Source: Sphingomonadales bacterium
Lineage (GTDB): Bacteria > Pseudomonadota > Alphaproteobacteria > Sphingomonadales > Sphingomonadaceae
Length of the DNA stretch: 49,223 bases
Reading direction: 5' to 3'
NCBI GenBank assembly: GCA_021298455.1
Contig: JAJTFR010000003.1
Location: 1-49,223 of the forward strand
In this document: positions 6,288 to 15,388 of the stretch, piece by piece
How positions within the stretch are numbered: position 1 is the stretch's first letter
Layout of the letters: the number at the start of each line of letters is the position of its first letter
Notes under the pieces: generated by a model
What the model saw: the letters and a program-made list of their open reading frames with translations, nothing else
What the model was told of the DNA's origin: nothing
The model's database searches: none
Program-made: the position numbers and the translations under genes

Positions 6288-8444
6288 TTATTTTGGATTT
6301 TCGAAGCGCGAATAGCTGTGCAGGGGCATCGTTTGACCCGGCATCCAGGGCACCAAGGTAAAGGCCTTTTGCCCGCGGCCATTCATCAGTCCGTTGATAG
6401 ATTTGCCAAATTCGGACGCGATATTCTGCATCGTCCGGTCTTCGCTGATCACCTTGGGTGTCACGAGGATCAGCAATTCGGTCTTGCGCTTGGTCGCGCT
6501 GTCGACGCGGAATGCCCGCCCCAAAAGCGGGATATCTTTCAACAAGGGCACGCCGCGCTGTCCCATCGAATTGCTGTCCTGGATCATCCCTCCAAGCACG
6601 GCCGTCATGCCTTCACGCAAGGAAAGCCGCGTCGTGACCGACCGGTTGCTGATCACCGGGCTACCGATGGCAGAGGTAACGTTGGGCTGCTGGCTCGACA
6701 CTTCCTGGAAAATTTCAATGTCGATTCGATCATTGCTCAACACCACCGGGCGGATGTTGAGGATCACGCCCGTCTGGCGATACTGCACCGTCTGCAGGAT
6801 ATCAGTGTCGCCATTTGACTGGATATCCGCCGCGCGTTGCGATGTGATGATCGGCACATCATTGCCGATCAGTATCTGCGCCTCGCCGCCCGACCTTGCG
6901 AGCAGCCGCGGCGTGGAAATGATGTTAAGATTCTGGTTGGTCGCAATCGCATTCAATGCAGCGGTCACCGAAGTCTGCGAAAAGCCCTTTGCAAAGGTAA
7001 GCCCCAGCCCGCCGGCCTCCCGCGCGAGCCCGCCGGTGGTATTGGCCTGAACCGATCCGTTCGACAATTGCCGATCGAGGAACCATTCCATTCCGAAACG
7101 CGTCTCGTCGGTCAATGCCACTTCGGCGATGGTGATTTCGACCAGCACCTGTTTGGGGGCGACATCCAGTTCCTTCAGCAAGCGCAGCAACGGCGCATAT
7201 TCGCGCCGGGTGCCGCGAAAAAGAATGCGGTTGCCGGGATTGTCGACAATGATCTTGCCGCCGCTGTCCTCGTTGGCCGGGTTCGCCTGTGGCAGACCGG
7301 ACCGTTCCATGCCCGACGCCCGTTGGCCGCTTTCGCTGCGGCGCGCCGAATCTTCGATCCGGCCCTGCGGTGCGGCAATAGTGCTGACATCATCGCCGCC
7401 ATTCGCGCGCCCGACCAGACTGCCCAGTTCGGCGGCCGTGGTGTTGCGCACCTGATAGACAAAAAAGCCGGCATGATCGCCGCCTGATCCTTCGAGCGAA
7501 TCGAGCTGTTCAACCCAGTAAAGGACGCGGTTGAACAGCCGCACATCGTCGGAAAACAGCAACAGGCAATCGGGGCGCGACAGGTGCACAAGGTTGGTGC
7601 CCCCAGAGCCTGCGGATCCGATCGAGAAGCCTTCGCTTGCCAGCACCTCGCGCAGTTTTTCTGCCAGCGCGTCCGAACTCCAGAGCATCGGGGCGATTCG
7701 GGCAACGCGCGCGCCGGCATATTGCGGCTGGTCAATCCCGGCGAGCAGCCCGCTGGCAGCGGCCACTGCAGCTTCGTCGCCCTGCAGCATGACACCATTG
7801 GCATCGGGCAGCGATTGCACCGCAACCCCGCTTTGCCCTTCAACAATATCTGCAACGATGCCAGCTGCAGGGTCTGCAGCGATATTGCCGAGCGCGACGA
7901 TCTGCGTAACGCCCGCCTTCAATTGCTGGACACCCGTTTTCGCCGGTGCCTCGCGCACCAGAACCGCGCCGCCTTGCTGGACAAGCACCAACCCATATTG
8001 GTTCAGGGCTTTTTCGGCGAGCCGCAAGAATTGCCGCGATGACATTTCCTGCGGTCCGCTCATGCTCACAAGATCGCGGCGCTGCGCCACACCTGGTCCC
8101 ATGATATAGGGTACGCCCAGTATCTGCCCAAGGACGGTTTCGGCAAACTGGCCCAACGGTTGCGGGGGCAGGCTTGCTGCGACTTTCTTGTCGGGTACCA
8201 GCGTCGCCAGATCTGTATCGCTCAACGGCGCATCGTCGCCCGTCGTCACAGGCGCATCGATCAACACCGTTGTACGCGGCGCGATATCCTGGATCGGCTG
8301 GGGTGGAGGCGATGCGATAGGCGACGACAATGCCTCATCCGAAAGCATCAGCGGCTCAACGGAAATGCGCGGCTGAACATCAGCGGAGGACGATGCAATG
8401 GCAATCGCCAGAATCGCGGTGCTGGACATGAGCATTTGCATCAT
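6288..8444 (-). CDS. gspD: T2SS outer-membrane secretin GspD
   Basis: The multimeric outer-membrane channel of type II secretion. The 718 residues begin with a short signal peptide. N-domains follow, with repeats of the VYQVRNTTAAELGSLV and ILFRGTRREY types, then the C-terminal secretin domain: VPIITSQ, VILNIRPVV, and the closing signature around VPLLKDIPLLGRAF followed by TELLILVTPKVI. A Ser/Arg-rich linker sits between the N-domains (EDSARRSESGQR). AGGA precedes the ATG. It follows the gspC-like gene by 5 bp. No pilotin (GspS) gene is seen near it. Confidence 0.93.
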   Translation of the reverse strand: MMQMLMSSTAILAIAIASSSADVQPRISVEPLMLSDEALSSPIASPPPQPIQDIAPRTTVLIDAPVTTGDDAPLSDTDLATLVPDKKVAASLPPQPLGQFAETVLGQILGVPYIMGPGVAQRRDLVSMSGPQEMSSRQFLRLAEKALNQYGLVLVQQGGAVLVREAPAKTGVQQLKAGVTQIVALGNIAADPAAGIVADIVEGQSGVAVQSLPDANGVMLQGDEAAVAAASGLLAGIDQPQYAGARVARIAPMLWSSDALAEKLREVLASEGFSIGSAGSGGTNLVHLSRPDCLLLFSDDVRLFNRVLYWVEQLDSLEGSGGDHAGFFVYQVRNTTAAELGSLVGRANGGDDVSTIAAPQGRIEDSARRSESGQRASGMERSGLPQANPANEDSGGKIIVDNPGNRILFRGTRREYAPLLRLLKELDVAPKQVLVEITIAEVALTDETRFGMEWFLDRQLSNGSVQANTTGGLAREAGGLGLTFAKGFSQTSVTAALNAIATNQNLNIISTPRLLARSGGEAQILIGNDVPIITSQRAADIQSNGDTDILQTVQYRQTGVILNIRPVVLSNDRIDIEIFQEVSSQQPNVTSAIGSPVISNRSVTTRLSLREGMTAVLGGMIQDSNSMGQRGVPLLKDIPLLGRAFRVDSATKRKTELLILVTPKVISEDRTMQNIASEFGKSINGLMNGRGQKAFTLVPWMPGQTMPLHSYSRFENPK

Positions 8445-8449
8445 ATTTC

Positions 8450-9154
8450 CTATTTATCAGAGGTGCCGGGACGCGGGATGCGCCGGCGCGGCTGGGAAGA
8501 ATTCGAAGGAGTGGCGGAATTGGCCGATCGGCTGCCAGTGGAACTGGCGGCATTCACCGGCGCTGGAACATAGGGTGTCGCGGGCGAGGCCGTGCGCAAA
8601 CCAAATCCCAAAGGAACGGCGACTTTTGCGGACTTGCGCGCAAGCGTTACCGACCGCGTATCGATGAGCGCTACGCGCCATCCGTCGCGATACAGATCAC
8701 CCACCTTCAGCGTCCGTCGAATGCCATTGGCGGTGTCGATCACAACCAGACTGGCAACCCCGTTGCTACGCTTCACCGCGGCGATGGTTCGTGACAGCTG
8801 GCCAGCAATTTCCTCGGCGCTTGGCCCGGGATCGACCTGGGGTGGCGGCGGGGCAGAGGGTAAGTTGTTTTCGGCCACTGCCGGCATAGCCGGCAGATCG
8901 GTAGTCAGCGCCAGGCCATCGACCTGCGCGGGATCGTTAAGCGGTACAACAGCCCAAAGCGTCGGTGGGAGTTTTGACAGCCGTTCGCGGGCCGTCTGCG
9001 CTGTCAGATTAGGATCACCAAGTTTGGGAGGCTTTGGAGCAGAGGCGTTTTGCACAATGTCCGACGCACCGGTCGGGTCGACAAGCATCCGGCCCGCGGC
9101 AAATGCGAGCCCGGCCATCAGCAAACTGCCGGCGATGAGCAGGGCGCGGTTCAT
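8450..9154 (-). CDS. gspC: T2SS inner-membrane connector, GspC-like
   Basis: The layout is an N-terminal transmembrane helix (residues 4-20), a Pro-rich periplasmic linker (LPSAPPPPQVDPGP), then a small beta domain around LVVIDTANGIRRTLKVGDLYRDGWRV that resembles the HR domain through which GspC contacts the secretin N0 domain. There is no PDZ domain; a Ser/Pro/Arg-rich tail replaces it. At 234 residues it is shorter than classical GspC. It sits directly before gspD and overlaps gspM by ATGA, which supports the role. A PilP- or GspP-type connector is the alternative name. Confidence 0.7.
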   Translation of the reverse strand: MNRALLIAGSLLMAGLAFAAGRMLVDPTGASDIVQNASAPKPPKLGDPNLTAQTARERLSKLPPTLWAVVPLNDPAQVDGLALTTDLPAMPAVAENNLPSAPPPPQVDPGPSAEEIAGQLSRTIAAVKRSNGVASLVVIDTANGIRRTLKVGDLYRDGWRVALIDTRSVTLARKSAKVAVPLGFGLRTASPATPYVPAPVNAASSTGSRSANSATPSNSSQPRRRIPRPGTSDK

Positions 9155-9741
9155 GTCCCTGCCCCCTGTTTCTTGTGCAGCGCGCGGAACGTCACGCGCA
9201 TCCGGCGCTTGTCGCCTTCCTGGCGCACTTCAAACCCGTCGATAAAATAGCCTCGGCCGGAATATTCGACCTGTTCAAGCAAGCGCAGCAGCCCTGCCCA
9301 ATCAAAGTCGAACTCAACGGTCGTCGTCAGCACGGAAAATCTTTGCCTGGCGCTTTTGTCGGCTGACACAGTGTCGGTCGTGTAATTGTCGAGGATGACC
9401 GGCGCGGTCAGTCCCGCGCTGCTGGCCAGAGCCAGTACTTCGCCACGCAGCCTTATCTTGCTGATCGCAGGCGTCGCATCGACGATCGCCGATTGCGCGA
9501 GCAGTTTTTTCTGCGCTGCGATTTCGACCCGCCACTGGTTGTTCGACAGCAGTTTGAATTGCGTTCGCGTTTCGGCCAATCGTTGTTGCGCGGCGGCATT
9601 GTCCGCAGCGGCATTTTGCCGGGTATCAAAGGCAATATAAAGCCAAGCGGCAATAGCGATGCCAAGCAGAAGCTGCAGCAGACGTTTTTCCCGATCATCG
9701 GGACGCCAATCCAGAAGGGCGGTCAGCCGTTTGGCAATCAT
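9151..9741 (-). CDS. gspM: T2SS platform protein GspM-like
   Basis: A 196-residue bitopic protein: a short cytoplasmic N-terminus (DWRPDDREKRLL), one membrane helix at about 23-38, a coiled-coil-prone Gln/Ala stretch, then a periplasmic ferredoxin-like domain ending in VTFRALHKK. This is the GspM layout, and the gene sits where gspM is expected, after gspL and before gspC, with 4-bp overlaps on both sides. GspM supports GspL and the pilus-assembly platform. Sequence identity to known GspM is low by eye, so the call rests on layout and order. Confidence 0.78.
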   Translation of the reverse strand: MIAKRLTALLDWRPDDREKRLLQLLLGIAIAAWLYIAFDTRQNAAADNAAAQQRLAETRTQFKLLSNNQWRVEIAAQKKLLAQSAIVDATPAISKIRLRGEVLALASSAGLTAPVILDNYTTDTVSADKSARQRFSVLTTTVEFDFDWAGLLRLLEQVEYSGRGYFIDGFEVRQEGDKRRMRVTFRALHKKQGAGT

Positions 9742-10814
9742 GGCCCCACCTCAGCCGAAAGGATCATTTCGCCATCGCTTTCGCCGTCCTGCGCGGCAAC
9801 ATGAACAAAGCCGGGAAGCGCCTCGATCTGCGCAGCGACGGTGCGCAGCCGATCGACATCGCCGCCGGTTTGAACTGCAAGGCGCAATTGTTCGCGATCA
9901 AGCTGCATCGACGATAGCGACAAATTTGCATTGGCAACCTGCGCAAGGATCGTTGCAAGATCGGTGGCCGCGGTGGTTTGCCCCAAGGCGCGCTGCGCAG
10001 CGTTTAACTCCTGCAGATCGGAACGGATTTGGGAGAATAGCTCATAACGGGCGACAAACCGCTCCAGCCGCGCGGCCTCAGCCTCGCTGCGCGCGGCAGT
10101 TTCAGCCAATGTCGCCGCCTCGCCCTGCCACCATCCACCAAGGACCGACGCAAGCAGCAGCCCGGCGAGCAGGCCTTTTTCTGCAGCACCCATCGGGCGT
10201 CGCAGCACCGTTCCGCCACGTACCCGGGCTGTTAATTGCGATCGTTCAATATGGAATGCCGGCGGCAATGGGATGGCAACGTCCCCGTCCGGATCTGCCA
10301 GCGCGACAACATCCTGCCATTCCGCCGCGCCAAAGGCTGAACGCCGCCAGGTAGAGGCGATGACCATTTGTCGGCGAACCAGCCGGGCCTCATATCCATT
10401 TTCGAGATAAATATGATGCCAACCATCGGACAGGCTGGCGCATAGGCTTTCGGGAAGATCGCGGCTGGGTGCATTTGGCGAACCGCCTTGCGGACCGTCA
10501 TTAAGGCTGGCCCATGCGGCAGCATCCCACCACCAGATTCCGACGCCGTCGCGGCCGCGGATGACGATCGAACCGGCATCGACAAAGGGGGCCTTATGTT
10601 CTGCGCGGAGCAGACAGGCGGCCTCAAACTGTTGTCGGCGCAGCCCGGTGGGGCGCTCGAAATATTCAAAGCGGCAGAGATTTCGGGGAATGATTGCAGG
10701 CGCAGCCCAGCGTCCGGTGGGCGAATCCGCCCCGGAACCTAAGGCTTTACCGTTCGGGAAGCGGCTGAGCAGCTTCCTCCACAAACGGAAAGCAGTGGGA
10801 CTGATGTCCAGCAT
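9738..10814 (-). CDS. gspL: T2SS platform protein GspL-like
   Basis: The N-terminal half is a degenerate ASKHA-like cytoplasmic domain. A membrane helix follows near residues 218-232 (LLAGLLLASVLGGWW), then a coiled coil (LAETAARSEAEAARL) and a periplasmic ferredoxin-like domain. GspL recruits the ATPase GspE to the membrane. The chosen ATG at 10814 overlaps the gspK end by 68 bp; no ATG, GTG or TTG is found in frame soon after the gspK stop, so an overlapping start looks real. The actin-like part is short and poorly conserved, so detection depends on gene order. Confidence 0.78.
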   Translation of the reverse strand: MLDISPTAFRLWRKLLSRFPNGKALGSGADSPTGRWAAPAIIPRNLCRFEYFERPTGLRRQQFEAACLLRAEHKAPFVDAGSIVIRGRDGVGIWWWDAAAWASLNDGPQGGSPNAPSRDLPESLCASLSDGWHHIYLENGYEARLVRRQMVIASTWRRSAFGAAEWQDVVALADPDGDVAIPLPPAFHIERSQLTARVRGGTVLRRPMGAAEKGLLAGLLLASVLGGWWQGEAATLAETAARSEAEAARLERFVARYELFSQIRSDLQELNAAQRALGQTTAATDLATILAQVANANLSLSSMQLDREQLRLAVQTGGDVDRLRTVAAQIEALPGFVHVAAQDGESDGEMILSAEVGP

Positions 10815-11721
10815 CGACTATCGGGCCTTTTGCAACAAAAGAACGAGCCAGATCGTTAGGACCCAGCTCCAGCGTCGATTGATAGAAGTAAAAAGGTAAA
10901 GTCCCGGTTAACCCACGACGATTTATAGATATGCTTATCCTGATATTTTGGGATATCGACTTCCGCTCTACGACCGGATACTGAATAATACTTCCATTTT
11001 GATTATATTTAATACTCGATTTGGTTGTATTATCATTTCTATTGCGGGCATTCAGGATTTGTCGAACACTATGTTCGCTGCCGGTTAGGGCAAAAAGCAC
11101 TGATGGCGGCGCAGTCGGCAAGTAAAGGCCCGGTTTTTCAAGGCGTCGCCACGCTGTCGCAGCCTCCAGCTTTCGGCGCTCATCGCCGCGCGCATGGTTA
11201 CTCCAGTGAAGGCCGGACGCGCGGTCGCGGGCAGCCAAGATGCCGGAGACGATATTCTGTGCTTTCGGACCGGTAATACCGCAGGCCGACATCAGACCCG
11301 ACAGCATGGCCCGGCTGGATTCATGCAAATTTATCAGCCCGCCTTCATCCTGCAAGCGCACGACAGCTTCGGTCGATTCATCAATCTGGATGGTATAGGG
11401 GCGCCCATCGAACAGGATGGTGCGGCGCATTGCCGGCAATTCGCCGCTAATCAGGCTGCCATCAAGTGCAAGGCGCGGCCCGCCAAATTCAAGACCGTTG
11501 CGGCCCACCGGCTCGGTCAGCAGCAAAAAGGCAACCTGGCTTTGCGCGGTTACCGCCACCCGTTCGACATCGAGTTGGGCACGGGCCTGACGAACTTCCC
11601 GCCCCAGCCGGTCACTGGCCGGAAGCGACATGACGAGCCCCAGTGCGAGCAGCGCGACGGCAAGCGCCGCCATCGGGGCTGCAAATCCGTCGTTGGAATT
11701 TCCGGTCACGGTGCAATCCAT
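10747..11721 (-). CDS. gspK: T2SS minor pseudopilin GspK
   Basis: The prepilin leader ends in NSNDG before FAAPMAALAVALLALGL. The +5 position is Met rather than Glu, as is usual for GspK, the tip subunit of the pseudopilus. The large periplasmic part contains the GspK hallmark around LQDEGGLINLHESS and a helical insertion domain (TGPKAQNIVSGILAARD). The last third (residues 230-280) is unusually rich in Asn, Ser and Ile, with lower GC than its surroundings. It overlaps gspJ by 16 bp. Cleavage by the GspO encoded at 992-1483 is expected. Confidence 0.83.
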   Translation of the reverse strand: MDCTVTGNSNDGFAAPMAALAVALLALGLVMSLPASDRLGREVRQARAQLDVERVAVTAQSQVAFLLLTEPVGRNGLEFGGPRLALDGSLISGELPAMRRTILFDGRPYTIQIDESTEAVVRLQDEGGLINLHESSRAMLSGLMSACGITGPKAQNIVSGILAARDRASGLHWSNHARGDERRKLEAATAWRRLEKPGLYLPTAPPSVLFALTGSEHSVRQILNARNRNDNTTKSSIKYNQNGSIIQYPVVERKSISQNIRISISINRRGLTGTLPFYFYQSTLELGPNDLARSFVAKGPIVDAGHQSHCFPFVEEAAQPLPER

Positions 11722-12140
11722 ACGCGCGATTGCCCGCCTTGCTGCAGGGTGAAGCGGACCATGTCACTGTCGGCGTCATTGCTAGTGCCGCGCCAGATTG
11801 AGCCGTCGTTGCTGTAGGAGAAGCTGGCGCGCCCCGCTTCCCAACGCAGGATAGTCTGCGCTTTGCCGGCGCGTTGCAGCACAAGTGCATCAGGAAGAAT
11901 GCGCAGCGCGCCGAGTTCACGCGCGCTCGCAAGCCCGGTCGCCCGGGCGGCCTCGGTTGCAAATATGCGGCGCGCCTGCAACTTTTCGACCGCCGCTTCG
12001 CCACGCGACATGAAGCGGCGGCTTTGCAAGCTATCGGCCGTTAACAAATCGACGATCAGCGCCAGCAGTGCCGCAGTCACAGCTAGGCCGATCAAAACCT
12101 CGATAAGCGTAAAGCCTTGCTCGCTATTGCGCACCGGCAT
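11706..12140 (-). CDS. gspJ: T2SS minor pseudopilin, GspJ (or GspH) type
   Basis: Start ATG 12140 gives a nine-residue leader MPVRNSEQG followed by FTLIEVLIGLAV, a type IV prepilin signal with Glu at +5. The 144-residue product is short for GspJ and near GspH size. Its place between gspG and gspK, with gspI on the divergent arm, leaves H or J; J is preferred because it sits beside K. It overlaps the gspG end by 17 bp. Minor pseudopilins form the tip complex that starts pseudopilus assembly. Confidence 0.72.
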   Translation of the reverse strand: MPVRNSEQGFTLIEVLIGLAVTAALLALIVDLLTADSLQSRRFMSRGEAAVEKLQARRIFATEAARATGLASARELGALRILPDALVLQRAGKAQTILRWEAGRASFSYSNDGSIWRGTSNDADSDMVRFTLQQGGQSRVWIAP

Positions 12141-12573
12141 CGGTTTCGCCCACAAATATGTCGCGCGCGGTACCGTTGCCACCCGCCGATCCGTCGCTGC
12201 CCAGCGTGCCGATAACAGGCCGACCATCGGGCGTTTGCGGTTCGCGATAGATGAACGAGCGCCCCCAGGGATCCTTCGGCACATCGGCCGCGAGATAAGG
12301 CCCCTGCCAGCTTTCCGCGACATCGGCGGCCGGACGCTGCAAAAGCGAAAGCCCCTCTGCATTGCTCGGATAGCGATCGATATCGAGCCGCATCGACATC
12401 AGCGCCGATTCCAGAGAGCGCAGTTGTGCGCGCGCAGTAACGACTTTGGATTTATCGAATTGTTCCATTAAACGCGGGGCAACTAGAGCCATAATGAGAC
12501 CAATTATAGCCAAAACGATTATTAATTCCACCAAAGTGAAACCGTTTTCTAGATTTGAGCGAGTATTTTTCAT
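12124..12573 (-). CDS. gspG: T2SS major pseudopilin GspG
   Basis: The leader MKNTRSNLENG is followed by FTLVELIIVLAIIGLIMALVAPRL, with Glu at +5. The globular part has the GspG fold markers: RYPSNAEGLSLL, the Trp-Gly-Pro-Tyr segment (ESWQGPYL), DPWGRSFIY and the Gly/Asp-rich calcium-loop region near LGSDGSAGGNG. ATG 12573 is preferred over 12597 because it gives a normal-length leader. It is the first gene of the minus-strand secretion operon and the main subunit of the pseudopilus. Confidence 0.92.
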   Translation of the reverse strand: MKNTRSNLENGFTLVELIIVLAIIGLIMALVAPRLMEQFDKSKVVTARAQLRSLESALMSMRLDIDRYPSNAEGLSLLQRPAADVAESWQGPYLAADVPKDPWGRSFIYREPQTPDGRPVIGTLGSDGSAGGNGTARDIFVGETDAGAQ

Positions 12574-12642
12574 ATTTGTTCTACCGAATGTTAGCATTCA
12601 TTGGGCTAAGCCATAAGCCTTAACACCTCAAGGTTTTGTCCT
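12574..12642. promoter_or_regulatory. Divergent promoter gap between gspG and gspE
   Basis: Both arms of the secretion locus start from this 69-bp gap, so it must hold the upstream signals of both operons. It is AT-richer than the genes around it. AAGG at 12630-12633 lies about 9 nt before the TTG start of gspE and serves as its ribosome site. I could not assign -35 and -10 boxes with confidence. Confidence 0.45.
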
Positions 12643-14175
12643 TTGAACAGTAATATTGTAGACTTTCTTAACGCACATGGCTTGATTTCGCAGGCTGACC
12701 TTGTCGAAGCTCGGGCTTTGCAGGCGCATGGCGGCGGTTCTGTCGCGGCGGCATTGATCCGACTGGGCGTTATCGGCGACGAACGACTGGCCGAGGCAGT
12801 GGCGGGGGCAATGGCCCTGCCCTTGCTGGCAGACGCGCCTGATATTGGTCAGATCCTTGCCGCGCAGCAGAGCCTGCGTTTTTCGCTGAACTGGCTCGCG
12901 GAGCAGGAAGTGCTGATCTGGCACGACGCGCTTGATCGCCCATGCATTGCCTTTGCCAGCGGCAGCAACGCGCTGATCGAAGAAGCGATGGAGCAGTGGG
13001 ATATTGCGCCCGGCCGCCGCTTTGCGGTCGCGCTGCGCCTGCTGCGCGCCGTTCTGGCCGATCTGGAGCAGGGCAGCGGCAGCCAGCCTGCATCAGGCAG
13101 CACCGGCAAGCTGGAAGAATTGGCCGAAGACGCACCGGCGATCGAATTCATCAATGCAATGCTGTCCGAAGCGATGGCCCGCCGGGCAAGCGACATTCAT
13201 ATCGAACCATTCAAGGGCGATATGCAGATCCGCTTGCGAATCGATGGAACGTTGCATCTCTGGCGTACCGTTCCTGCAATCCGCTTTGCAGCCACCGCCT
13301 CGCGCATCAAGCTGTTATGCGGAATGGATATCGCTGAACGGCGAACACCGCAGGACGGCCGTTACAGCTTGCGCATTGCCGGCCGCGACGTCGATATCCG
13401 CGCATCCTGCCTGCCGGGCGTTTGGGGCGAATCGATCGTATTGCGCTTTCTGGGCCGCACCGTTGACCTGCCTTCGCTCGCCGATCTGGGTGTAGCGCCG
13501 GCGATGGCGCAGCAATTGGGCGATCTGATCCGCCAGCCTGCAGGCCTGGTGTTGATCGCCGGACCCACCGGGTCGGGGAAAACGACAACCGTCTACAAAC
13601 TGCTAGAGCAGTTGAATGACGGTTCACGCAAGATCATCACCATCGAAGACCCTGTCGAAATCGATCTGCCGGGCGTGATCCAGGTCAATGTGCGACAGGA
13701 TATCGGGCTGGAATTTGCCACCGGCCTGCGATCGATGCTGCGCCAAGACCCTGACGTGATTTTCGTCGGCGAAATTCGCGATTCGGAAACGGCACAAATG
13801 GCAACCCGAGCGGCGATGACGGGGCATCTGGTGATTTCCACCGTACACACCCGTTCAGCGGCAGCGTCCATCACGCGCATGGTTGACCTTGGCGTTGAAG
13901 GCTATTTGCTGGCGGAGGCGATCAGCGGGATCATTGCGCAGCGCCTGTTGCGGCGGCGCAGCGCCGACAACACTTATAGCGGCCGGATCGGCGTCTATGA
14001 ATTGATGGGCGTCGATCCGCTGTTGCGCGACGCGATCCGGCGTAACGCCCCGCAGAATGAACTTGAACAACTTGCCTCGCAGACAGGCTATCGGCCGATG
14101 ATCGATGACGCCCGCGACAAGGCGGACGTCGGATTGACCGACGCGGGTGAAATCCAGCGGGTGCTGGGTGACTGA
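12643..14175 (+). CDS. gspE: T2SS ATPase GspE
   Basis: Hexameric cytoplasmic secretion ATPase that powers pseudopilus assembly. The start is TTG. Visible parts are an N-terminal N1E-like helical domain, Walker A GPTGSGKTTT at 307-316, the Asp box near IITIEDPVE, Walker B DPDVIFVGEIRD at 369-380 and the His box around STVHTRSA. The zinc-binding tetracysteine region that normally lies between QRL.RR and Y.GR.GI.EL is absent: RLLRRRSADNTYSGRIGVYELM shows only about eight residues there and no Cys. It begins the divergent operon and is separated from gspF by one base. Confidence 0.93.
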   Translation: MNSNIVDFLNAHGLISQADLVEARALQAHGGGSVAAALIRLGVIGDERLAEAVAGAMALPLLADAPDIGQILAAQQSLRFSLNWLAEQEVLIWHDALDRPCIAFASGSNALIEEAMEQWDIAPGRRFAVALRLLRAVLADLEQGSGSQPASGSTGKLEELAEDAPAIEFINAMLSEAMARRASDIHIEPFKGDMQIRLRIDGTLHLWRTVPAIRFAATASRIKLLCGMDIAERRTPQDGRYSLRIAGRDVDIRASCLPGVWGESIVLRFLGRTVDLPSLADLGVAPAMAQQLGDLIRQPAGLVLIAGPTGSGKTTTVYKLLEQLNDGSRKIITIEDPVEIDLPGVIQVNVRQDIGLEFATGLRSMLRQDPDVIFVGEIRDSETAQMATRAAMTGHLVISTVHTRSAAASITRMVDLGVEGYLLAEAISGIIAQRLLRRRSADNTYSGRIGVYELMGVDPLLRDAIRRNAPQNELEQLASQTGYRPMIDDARDKADVGLTDAGEIQRVLGD

Positions 14176-14176
14176 A

Positions 14177-15388
14177 ATGACCGATGACGACGCAAGCTAT
14201 GATTATGTCGCGATTGACGGCAACGGGCGGCGGCAACGCGGCACGGTGCAAGCCGACAACGCGACCCAGGCCTTTGCCAAGGTGACCCGCCAGCATCTGA
14301 CCGTCGTCAAGCTGGAACGATCGGGTGCGGGCGACACTGCCGGCCGTAAGGCAACGTCCCGCCGCGACCAGATTGCCTTGCTGCGGCAATTGGGAATGAT
14401 GCTGCAGGCGCGCGTCGATCTGATGCAGGCACTTATGGCGATGCAGGCCGGTGCAGCCACGCCAGCACTGCGTTCGGCAATCGACGTTGCGATGGCTGAA
14501 CTGCGTAGCGGAAAGCCCTTGGGTGCATGCCTCAGCACCGCGATTCCGGGTATGCCGTCCAATATCCTCGCGCTGGTCAATGCGGGGGAGGCCGGCGGCT
14601 GCCTGGCAGAAACCATCGGCCATGCCATCGACCAGTTGGAGGCCGAGGAACGGATCGCGGCGACCATCAAGAGCGCGCTGGTATATCCCGCCTTTTTGTC
14701 GATCGCCGGATTGATGGCTGGCATGATCATGCTACTGTTCGTCATCCCCCGCTTTGCAACGCTGATCGGCGAACGTCGCGACCAGCTTGATACCATGTCG
14801 CGGCTGATTTTCTGGCTGGGTGACGTTGCCCAGCAAAGTTTTGCGCTGGCGTTGATCGCGCCTCTGGCCGCGCTCCTTTTTCTTATGGTCACCGGCCTGC
14901 GTGGCGATAATGCCTGGTTGCGCCGCTTTGCAATCCGCCACATCCCTTTGCTCGCGCGGCTGGCGCTGCAACGCGAACGCGAACGGTGGTGCCGGATCAT
15001 GGCCTTTGCGCTGCTCGCGCGCATATCCATCGTCGATGCCATGCGGCTGGCTGCAGACGGCCTTAAAGACATGGCTTTGCAGGAACGCGCAATCAACGCG
15101 TCGCGCGAATTGCGAGTCGGCAGCCGGGTGGCAGACGCGATCGCTGAGATCAGGCTGTTGGATGAGGCGCAATTGAGCCTCGTGCGTGCCGGCGAGGAAT
15201 CGGGGCTTTTGGCCGACATGTTCCGGCGCATCGCGATCGACACGGAAGAGGGGCTGCGGGAAAGCCTGAAGCGCACCACCGGGGTGCTCGAACAATCCGT
15301 GGTGGTCGCGGTTTCTCTTTTCGTCGGGCTGATTGTCTATGGCCTGATCGCCTCTCTGACGAGCGTATACGAAACGATCCCGCTATGA
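14177..15388 (+). CDS. gspF: T2SS inner-membrane platform protein GspF
   Basis: Two GspF/PilC cytoplasmic helical domains with polytopic membrane segments. The first repeat has the family signature around LLRQLGMMLQARVDLMQAL, and the second around MAFALLARISIVDAMRLA followed by SLVRAGEESG. Membrane helices occur near residues 165-190, 215-235 and 375-400. ATG 14177 follows the gspE stop by one base. GspF is the rotor-like platform that couples GspE to pseudopilin insertion. Length (403 aa) is normal. Confidence 0.93.
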   Translation: MTDDDASYDYVAIDGNGRRQRGTVQADNATQAFAKVTRQHLTVVKLERSGAGDTAGRKATSRRDQIALLRQLGMMLQARVDLMQALMAMQAGAATPALRSAIDVAMAELRSGKPLGACLSTAIPGMPSNILALVNAGEAGGCLAETIGHAIDQLEAEERIAATIKSALVYPAFLSIAGLMAGMIMLLFVIPRFATLIGERRDQLDTMSRLIFWLGDVAQQSFALALIAPLAALLFLMVTGLRGDNAWLRRFAIRHIPLLARLALQRERERWCRIMAFALLARISIVDAMRLAADGLKDMALQERAINASRELRVGSRVADAIAEIRLLDEAQLSLVRAGEESGLLADMFRRIAIDTEEGLRESLKRTTGVLEQSVVVAVSLFVGLIVYGLIASLTSVYETIPL

